Shown piece after piece: positions 56,737-64,000 of a DNA stretch of 64,000 nucleotides (its first letter is position 1; every line of letters starts with the position of its first letter). The stretch covers positions 27,265,829 through 27,329,828 of the forward strand of contig NC_053418.1 in the NCBI RefSeq assembly GCF_016859285.1. Reading direction: 5' to 3'. The translations under genes and the position numbers were made by a program. This stretch comes from Xiphias gladius. Its lineage: Eukaryota > Chordata > Actinopteri > Istiophoriformes > Xiphiidae. The notes below the pieces were generated by a model. It was not told the origin of the DNA and ran no database searches. It worked only from the letters and a program-made list of their open reading frames with translations.

Positions 56737-57609
56737 GAAGAAGAACTTGAGCGATTGAAGAAAGAGCTGGATGATGCCAAAGCTTCCCGTTACTCAGTCG
56801 ACAACATGAAGTTTATCAGGGAGCTCCTCAGGTCAAACATTCTGAGCAAGGCTGTCTCTGGACTGCCTGTGCAAGCTCTTCAGGATCATTGGCAAAGACC
56901 TGGAGGCGGTCACAGTAAAGCGGGTCTTGGACTTTTCCAAAATGGATGTCATTAGAAAGGAAGGGAAGACATCATCCAGGGTTTCCTTCATGCTGAAAGA
57001 CAAAGTGGATTTAAGACAGAGAAATTGGTTGCCTGAGGTGAATCTGACCAGCGAGAATAATAAAGAGCACTGGGAGCCAATCCTCAGCCTTGCAGCCAGC
57101 TGATCCTGTAACATCCCCAGGACCAGCTGGCTGCAGAGTTCCTCAGTCCGAGGATGCAGCCTCAGGCTCTGTCGCCCAGTCTTAGCTAACTAAAGTACAA
57201 AGAGACCAGCCCCACTCGCTCTCCCCCGTTAAACCCTCACTCACCGAGGATGACATGGAAACCTTCTCAGAGGCCATAATAGATAAATACCTGAACAGAA
57301 ACAACTGGAAAGAAACAAAGCAGCCCCTTCTGTCCTGCATGTTTGTCAGCTCCGCTGTGAACTTGGCGTTCGAGTGCAGAAGCAACACTCAGAGGAAGAT
57401 GGGCCTGTTGCTGCTTGAAATGCACAAGTCAGGAGTCCTGCCAGCAGAGCAGGTCTTTGAAAGACTGCAAGAGATCTTGGAAGTTGGAGAATACATCGCT
57501 GGAGACGTGCCTGACATCTGGCTCTGAGCTTATCAGCCCCATGCTGCATAAGGGAGGCGTCTCCATGACTGACATCTTTGGAAAAATCAAGATTCTTGTG
57601 CCTCTTTAA
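56737..57609 (+). pseudogene. Partial intronless eIF4G-like pseudogene (MIF4G end and MA3 domain)
   Basis: eIF4G is the cap-complex scaffold for translation initiation. Here [15 protein letters not shown] and NMKFIRELL match the end of its MIF4G domain. A deletion near 56853 shifts frame to LDCLCKLFRIIGKDLE and KTSSRVSFMLKDKVDLR, which ends at a TGA (57101-57103). The MA3 domain then follows without an intron: TEDDMETFSEAIIDKYL and LPAEQVFERLQEILE. A second frame break near 57524 separates PDIWL from ELISPMLHKGGVSM. Functional genes have several introns across this interval and a long linker before MA3, which is almost absent here. This points to a processed and then decayed copy of an eif4g1- or eif4g3-type mRNA. 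The CAG at 56734-56736 resembles a splice acceptor, but that may be chance. Confidence 0.8.
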
Positions 57610-58946
57610 TGGGCGAGTATGCTGCTGGCACACATCCTCTGTCTGACTTCTGTCTTTTACCCGCACCTCCCCCATTCCTCCCGCCTCGACTCCCCGCTGA
57701 GCCCCGGCATCCCCAATCATCACCATCTCCTCACCTTTCCTCACAACCCCCACCCTGTGCTATCTTCTCTTTCCTCCATGTCTTTCCGCCATCCCCTGCC
57801 CTTTCTTGCTCAACCCAATCACCCAATCATTATGGGTGGATTAAACAGGGAAGTAACATTATCCTAAAGAACTAATTTTCATTGAAAACCACAACCAGGC
57901 AGGTGAAGAGCTTAAACGTAACGATTTACTCATAAATCCATTGGACATAAATTGTACAACTTGTACAATGGACATGTCTTTTAATACACAAAGAGTACAG
58001 AAAGTGCAGTTCCCTCTGAACTGGTTATACAAAACGTAGGTCCGTGCCTTTATCTGACATCATACAGTTACAGTTAATTGATTTTGACGCACCAATTATG
58101 AAACTTCCACTGGTGCCATTCACATACAGTAACTGCTGCTGTTCGATGACTGCAGGTATTTCACTGACTGCAAACGAAAATGACTTGATACATTCAACAG
58201 TTGTGAATTACATTACTGGTATGAATCACCCAGTAAAATACAACTTTTAGCACCTTTAAAGCTTTAAAGGTGCTAAGAGTTGTATTTTGATGTGCATTCC
58301 ACGTGGCACAACAAAAAATAGTATATCACTGAGAAAGAAGAAAACTCCTGAAAGACCCTGGTCCCCCCTAACATTTGTCTATATTGCTTACATCAAGTTC
58401 CTGAAACTGCACAGAAGGCTACTTCTATGTAAACTTGAAGACAGTCTCTATATTTATCGACTGGTTACACTTGAACCCCAGATGTCCACTGGCGCTGCTG
58501 CTGTATCGCATTTTGATTGAGTCACCGCTCCATCAAGTCTCCATCATGGTGTTATCCACTGGATGTGTTTCAAAAGCATCTCCAAGATGTCTGTAAGTTG
58601 GCAAAACAACTCCAATAGATACTAACACATGTACAGTATCGCTTTGAGTTGTTTTGCCAACTTGTTTGTGATTTAAAAATAAACTGAAAGCCTGTTTACA
58701 CTTGTTTGTACACTGTTGTAAAGTATGTATTTTACTTGTATAAAGCACACCTCTTATCTTTACTTTGTGTGTATTTTTATGAATAGCGAACAGTATATTA
58801 GAAAAAAGAAAACAGTATTATACTGTACCCTGTATACAGTATATTCAAAGTGAATTTCACACTTCAGAGACGTGAGCTGCACCTGTGAAAACAGACCTGG
58901 CATGATAGCAGAGTGTCCCCAGCAGCTGCAACAGAGCCAGATTGAG
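57610..58946. other. Spacer between the eIF4G relic and pip5kl1
   Basis: A C-rich tract (57655-57810) gives two overlapping + frames (57609-57875), both Pro/Ser-rich and without recognisable features. The rest is AT-rich and holds the palindrome at 58235-58288. The pip5kl1 3' UTR must run into this region from the right; no clear minus-strand AATAAA is seen, only ATTAAA (57980-57985). Confidence 0.45.
58235..58288. repeat. 54-bp near-perfect palindrome
   Basis: Arms of 27 bp meet without a spacer at AAAGCTTT (centre 58261/58262); only one position pair mismatches (ACTTTTAG against CTAAGAGT). Each arm reads AAAGGTGCTAAGAGTTGTAT outward from the centre, and begins like the terminal repeat of the MITE at 9072-9524. 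Confidence 0.9.
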
Positions 58947-61900
58947 TCAGAGCCCCATCCAGTGGAGACTGGGGATCATACAGCAAGTGCTATGAATATC
59001 AGTTATGAATGTTTTCTGCATTTTGTGCAGAAATGTGTGGTCCTGTATCCACTGGCAGAACCTGCGTGAGTACTTGGTTGGTCTAACTGTGGAAAAGGCC
59101 CTTCCTGAGTAGCGGAGGCTTTTCAACAGGTTCTCCAGTCTTTTCTTCCTAAGTAGACAGTAAAAACGTCTATAATGCCCACAAAGTAGCGATGGTCTGG
59201 CCCATCGATCACATGAACGGCATTTTTGCAGTTGGGCAGTAGCCTGTGATGGTGCTCGTGGAATTCCTGCAGTACTGAGTCAGTCCTGGTCTCTTTCACA
59301 GGGCAATTTTTCTCTCTTGGAGGGGGATCCCCTCACTAGTGCCCTCCGCTGCTGCCTGTGGCTGGCCTGACCCACAGTCTGTAGTATATGGTACCATCTC
59401 AGCCAGGGTCTCTTCCAGTAATGGAACGGTGGGGGGGTCTGACCCTGTGGGACTGCCATCCAAGTCCACAGACCTACAGGAGAGACAAAAAGAATTCACA
59501 GAATTGACAGTGTTTCAAAGGTTGCTCACAGAAGCAGGGCTTGTTGTGAGTCTAACAAACTAAACCAGGATTAATCTTTTACATAAAGCCAACTCTAAGC
59601 TAATAAAACCAGACTAATTCTGGCGCATTCATGATTTAAAACACAGTCCTAGGACATGAGAAGGTGATCACATAAATACACAATACAGAAAATGGAAATG
59701 TGAAGACAAAACTTTGTTTGCGGTTACAGAGCAGCACATATTCAACATTTCATATGGACAGTAAAATATTACAGCAAAAACAAAGAAAAACCACTGTAAT
59801 TAATAAGACAAGCACTTTGGCAGCATGTAGTAGACCAGCATGGGCCTCAGGCTTTGACACAATTAGAAATGAAATTCAACTTCTCTATCAGCTCAGTTTC
59901 TTGCAGTGCTCTGCTTGTAATCATATCATCTCGGCTTCAGGTCCAGAGGAATATGAATCTTATGTTTTTGTCATGTTGTGGAAGATTTTCTACAAAAGAC
60001 TCTCAACATAATTAAACACACGAAACACTGATGGGATTAAAGTGAAATATATTGTAAGTTACAATATCGGAGATAAACAAACCTTATCATAAGAAGTCAA
60101 AGGAGAGTCTCTCAATAGAAAGAGTCTTACAGTCATCTTTTATAGTGTTTCTTGAGTCAAAGAACTTATTTCCAATTGGTTATCTTTACTTCAACACAAA
60201 CACATCTGCCAATAAGATAGAAACATATATAATGTTCACATGCTACCCATGCACTGGCATAAATTGAAGCTCAGACAGACGTAGCTTGGCTTATTTCCAT
60301 TTATTGTAAGGTGACAGGCTTCTCCATAGGTAGGCCCCCCATGTCTCTTAAAACATCTGTTTAAGGCTCCTGGGAGAGACCTTGAGACTCCTATAGGCGC
60401 ATCACCAAAAGTGAATAAATGATAAACCAACTTTTCCTTCACAGTCATAAGTGCAAATAAGATGCAAATATTAAATGCAGGACCACAGACAGAGATTTTA
60501 TTGAAACCCTTATTTTACAAAGGAAGCTCTCTGAAAGTAACCACTCTTTTTTAGAAGTGCCCTATTTACAGTGATATAGAAATAATAAGCGTGACAAGTG
60601 GTAGTTACGTATATTACATGATAAAACAACGTTCTCACCGAGAGTTGGAAATAAAACAAAAATATTAAGCTGAAAAGTACGATGAAACATTCACATTAAA
60701 CTGGTGCTGGTCTTTCAGCGATAGAGGCAAACTGTTTGAGACGTATTAGCGTGCCAAGAACAAGGGTATTCTCAATATTATTCCATTTGTAAGGTGCAAA
60801 TAAATTAAAAGCCGTATGTCCCAGAGTAGTCTCAATTCTAGTTTTTTCTAATAGTAGACGGCATTGTGTATATGAGGGCCGAGACTGTCCGCCCGTGAAA
60901 AGCGACCCCACAAGTCCAAGAAGCTTGTTATGACCCATAGTTACGTTTTACTGTTAGGCGATCTCTAGTGGTGGTAGTAATTATTACAGGAGCAAAGGAG
61001 GAAGTCTTAATGAAGTATATATTAATTAATCCAAACCACAATCTTCTTCCTAAACCGAACTAGGTTTTTTTTGTACCTAAAATTCACCAAACCGAGACTG
61101 TTCCATAAGCTCAACCACGTGTTTATTATTGATCTATAATGTTTACCAAGGCACACAGTTTGGACGACGAAAAATACCTTATAGGAAAATTTTTGTGCCA
61201 TAACACATTTCTATATCTATTGTAAAGTAATTCGAATTCATTGAGGAGAGAAACTAAAGTTTTATCTTCTAACTACAGGGTGACTTTTTACAAAGACACC
61301 CTCTCCCTTTGCAAGTCTGTCACATACTATGCAGACATTGTAGCCATATAGTCGGGGGTCTCCATCATTGGCCGCCCGTGAACTAAGTACAGCATGGCAC
61401 CAGAAGAGATCATCCAAAAACCCAGAGAAAGGCTGAAACTCATCTCTGATGGTGACTAATTCTAAGCCTGTGTCCACAGTAGGATATGGGTCCACTCCTT
61501 ACTGTAGAAGTCCTCAAGTCTCTCAAGAGGAGATCAACAACCAAGATGGAAGATCACAGCCTGGTTAATCAACAGCATGCTTCTAGAAACGGTGGTTCTC
61601 AGATACTGTCATCAGTTCACCGAGTTTAATCCAGCTGTTGATATATGTTTATCAGTTTGCTGTATGAACTGTTGTGTCACTGTAGCGGGAAAACCGTAAC
61701 ACCATGTCTAGGCAAGATAATTCGTTTATTAACATTTTTTAAGAAATAAAGTTCTCTAGCAGAGTACAAATAGAGTAGAAATGTAATTTCTACATGTGAA
61801 AATATATATTTCATGTGTCAACATTTTTTTACACATATCTTAAATCAACATTTTGACATGTCATGGTCATAGGATATTAAAAAAACACCTACTTTGTGGC

Positions 61901-62483
61901 ACGAATTACAAGATTTGCCAACGAGTGTTTTCCTTCGAGCTCATGTCGGTGCAGAGGCTGATGGGCCAGCAGGAGGCTATAGTCCAGCACATTAAGCTCT
62001 TGAAGAAAGGCAGCATCCACTTTCACTTGATTGGCAAACCAGGATTTCTCTTGACCTGCAGCAACCACACAGACATTTCCATTGAGTGTGCCCTTACACT
62101 TCTTGACTGCATGTGGCTCGATTTTCTTCTGAAGCTGAAACAGTTAACTTGGATTGCTCAACAGCATCATTCATATGATTATGGAAATAAGTAAAGTGAG
62201 TGTAGGGGTGAGGACACTTACCTAATGCAATATACTGCCCTTCAAATTTATTGTCTTTCAGCACTTTTATCATTTGTTTCCCCCCTGTGTCAGGGTTAAT
62301 CCATCTGCCCACCTCACAGCCTTTAATGTCGTATCTATGCAACAAAAACGACTCTTTATACATCCATAAAATATACCAGAAGCCCAAAAAACAATACAAA
62401 ATACAATACAAAACAATCATACTGTACCTAATATTGATCCTCTCATCGGGGTAAAACACGCTCTGCATCACAATGAAGTACTT
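58947..62483 (-). CDS. pip5kl1: Phosphatidylinositol-4-phosphate 5-kinase-like 1 (5'-partial, two frame breaks)
   Basis: PIP5KL1 is a PIP kinase-family protein thought to act as a scaffold for active PIP5K enzymes. Four exons run right to left: 62428-62483 ([18 protein letters not shown]), 62222-62334 ([33 protein letters not shown]), 61893-62055 ([19 protein letters not shown], then [10 protein letters not shown]) and 58947-59473. Their phases join cleanly. The last exon has an insert ([10 protein letters not shown] onward), then [50 protein letters not shown] and [11 protein letters not shown]. Two frame changes interrupt it, in an A run near 59309-59313 and at about 59149-59155, each consistent with one missing base. 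Upstream exons were not found and probably lie beyond the window. Identity is clear; whether the gene is intact is open. Confidence 0.85.
59474..61892 (-). other. pip5kl1: Large pip5kl1 intron; no other gene recognised
   Basis: The 2.4-kb intron separates the DYSLL exon from the last exon. It contains a 77-codon minus-strand frame at 61262-61495 (start [20 protein letters not shown]) with unusually protein-like composition, which I cannot assign to any family, and an 80-codon minus frame at 60696-60938. Neither is flanked by splice sites in the pip5kl1 phase. Confidence 0.4.
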
Positions 62484-64000
62484 CTGGAGAGAAAACAGAC
62501 AATACTGCATTGTAAGTATTGTTACTGTAAGGATATAGTGGATGTAATGACCTACTGGTTACTATGTTGAGGAAATACCTTTATTTGATTTCAAATAACA
62601 ATCCTGTGGACACCTGGAAAGTGGAAAGAAGGATGTAAATTATAAAATCGTTTGTGTTTTTCTTTTCTTTTTTTGGTTTCTTTCAAGGCCATAATCAATA
62701 GAAGCTTTTTAACCTCTGCTTTAAAAAAGTGAAATTGCCGATGTTTATAGACACAGCAAGAGGTCGGCAGGACCAGGGTGCACTATATGATTCTTATGAT
62801 GAGAATCATGATCCTTAAGGTCTTGCTAGAGTCTGAGAGCTGAGCAACCACCCTGAACTGGGTCTCCAGTCCCGCGTAACAATTATAAGTTGACGTTGGT
62901 CTCTCTATAGTCTAAACACAACTATAGCTTTTGAATGGACCCGTAGGGAGAGCAACGCGTGGAGCCTTTTTACTGAACCAATCAACACAACAAATTACTG
63001 GTTTGAAGCTGACAAGTTGACTCAGAATCAGATCCCTATGCAGTTACCTTACAATAGCTACACCTAATTTCTGTGTTTACTTTCCTTTGGACTGAGAGAC
63101 AAGCATTTAAAATGATTTATGTAAAATTGAAGTGTATCTGGAAAAGTTCAGGCTTCTTGCACTGCTTGCCCTGATGTACATTGTTTTGCAGGATCCCGAG
63201 TTTCCAGAATCTCTCTAAGGAGGAGGCAAGTGCAAAGTTATTATGACCCGTATTCGGAATGGACACAATAATCAATATAAGACCCAGGTTGAAAAATACT
63301 GGATTTTTACTTTAACAGTAGATGTTTCTTGATGTCAAATGGTGTGGTGTGTTAAAATACTTTTCCTAACTAGCTAGTTACTATTAACATACTACATACA
63401 AACTTGTGACTTACACTGTGCTGCTAATGGCACTACTCTTGTAGCCACTTTTGAGGTCTTCCAATTTCATTGTAGCAGGTATTATTAGTTGTTCTTAAGT
63501 GTGCAGCACTGAAGAAATGCAATTTTGTTGCCTTGTATAGTGAATACTGTACAAGGAGAGAATGATAATAAATTTTACCTTCTACAGTCTCAAAGCTATA
63601 ATTGAAATATAAAAAATTACAAATACATTTTTTTTAAATAGTTGAGGCTGTGTGAAACATAGTTTTACATTTGGATCACATTTCCTTTGGCTCTGTTCAA
63701 GCTCTACTTCAGTTCTACACGTTCCCCTCAAGATTGGGCAGTGGTTTCCAAAATGGGGGGCAACAGGAGGGCACAGTGAAGGATGTATAAGGATACTGTG
63801 TTCGGTCCACTACTAGCAAAGTCCAGAGATGTTTTTGAAAGGACAGTAAAGTAAATGCAGGTAATGATCTAACCCTTACTACTCCAAATGTCAATGGTAC
63901 AAAATCAAACAGAAGAAAATAATGATATGGAAAATGTGGCCAGCTGGGGATTATTACACCACTGACTGATCAAACCTGCTGATTGATCAGATTGTGCTCC
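62484..64000 (-). other. Upstream pip5kl1 intron; nothing identified
   Basis: No exon matching the expected upstream part of PIP5KL1 was found on the minus strand. A short inverted repeat (ATGATTCT and AGAATCAT, near 62788-62811) and ordinary AT-rich sequence are present. Confidence 0.4.

Noticed and set aside
56203-56750. Several 74- to 176-codon open frames in the microsatellite
   Set aside because: They are translations of TA/TG/CA repeats ([12 protein letters not shown]) and not genes.
57609-57875. Pro-rich 82- to 88-codon + frames
   Set aside because: Two overlapping frames in a C-rich tract without splice context or known features.
62094-62510. 138-codon minus-strand open frame
   Set aside because: It reads through two true pip5kl1 exons and the intron between them; the real exons are 62428-62483 and 62222-62334.

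Overview
This window is vertebrate nuclear DNA, almost certainly from a teleost fish (probably a percomorph, by inference). Genes are split into many short exons with GT-AG introns, and AT-rich introns and spacers carry fish-type repeats: a Rex3-like LINE with a GGATG tail, hAT and Tc1 MITEs, and the 'AGTGGTGGAA' and 'GGATGGATT' interspersed families. Nothing looks bacterial or viral, and there is no operon, CRISPR array or phage.

Layout, left to right. (1) 1-3890, + strand: the last six exons of a RAF kinase, best matched to A-Raf (araf), followed by about 7 kb of 3' UTR or spacer with a 453-bp MITE. (2) 11769-15128, - strand: all seven coding exons of a tetraspanin, CD53-like (cd53), plus an upstream non-coding exon next to a PU.1-type GAGGAAGTG site. 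(3) About 16.4-21.7 kb: a gene-poor stretch rich in decayed transposons. (4) 22277-28294, + strand: dph7, the diphthine methylesterase of the diphthamide pathway, nine coding exons. (5) 29511-29918, - strand: mrpl41, a mitochondrial ribosomal protein in one coding exon, tail-to-tail with dph7. (6) 31720-54992, + strand: pnpla7, a lysophospholipase of the NTE family, reconstructed as 34 coding exons encoding 1313 aa, with transposons in several introns. (7) 56737-57609: a broken intronless copy of part of an eIF4G gene. (8) 58947-62483, - strand: the 3' part of pip5kl1, with two reading-frame breaks in its last exon.

The genes do not form one pathway. They cover signalling (A-Raf), leukocyte membrane organisation (CD53), elongation factor 2 modification (DPH7), mitochondrial translation (MRPL41), lysophospholipid turnover (PNPLA7) and phosphoinositide scaffolding (PIP5KL1). 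The dph7-mrpl41-pnpla7 block matches human 9q34.3, and pip5kl1 is also on 9q34 in human; cd53 and araf are elsewhere in human. Exon models were checked by phase: dph7 sums to 1335 nt, pnpla7 to 3942 nt and cd53 to 231 codons plus a stop, all in frame. I found no clear new biological system. The best leads are the double frame break in pip5kl1, the eIF4G retrocopy, an unusual RAF substitution beside the DFG motif, an alternative pnpla7 3' exon and several clean transposon and palindrome structures.
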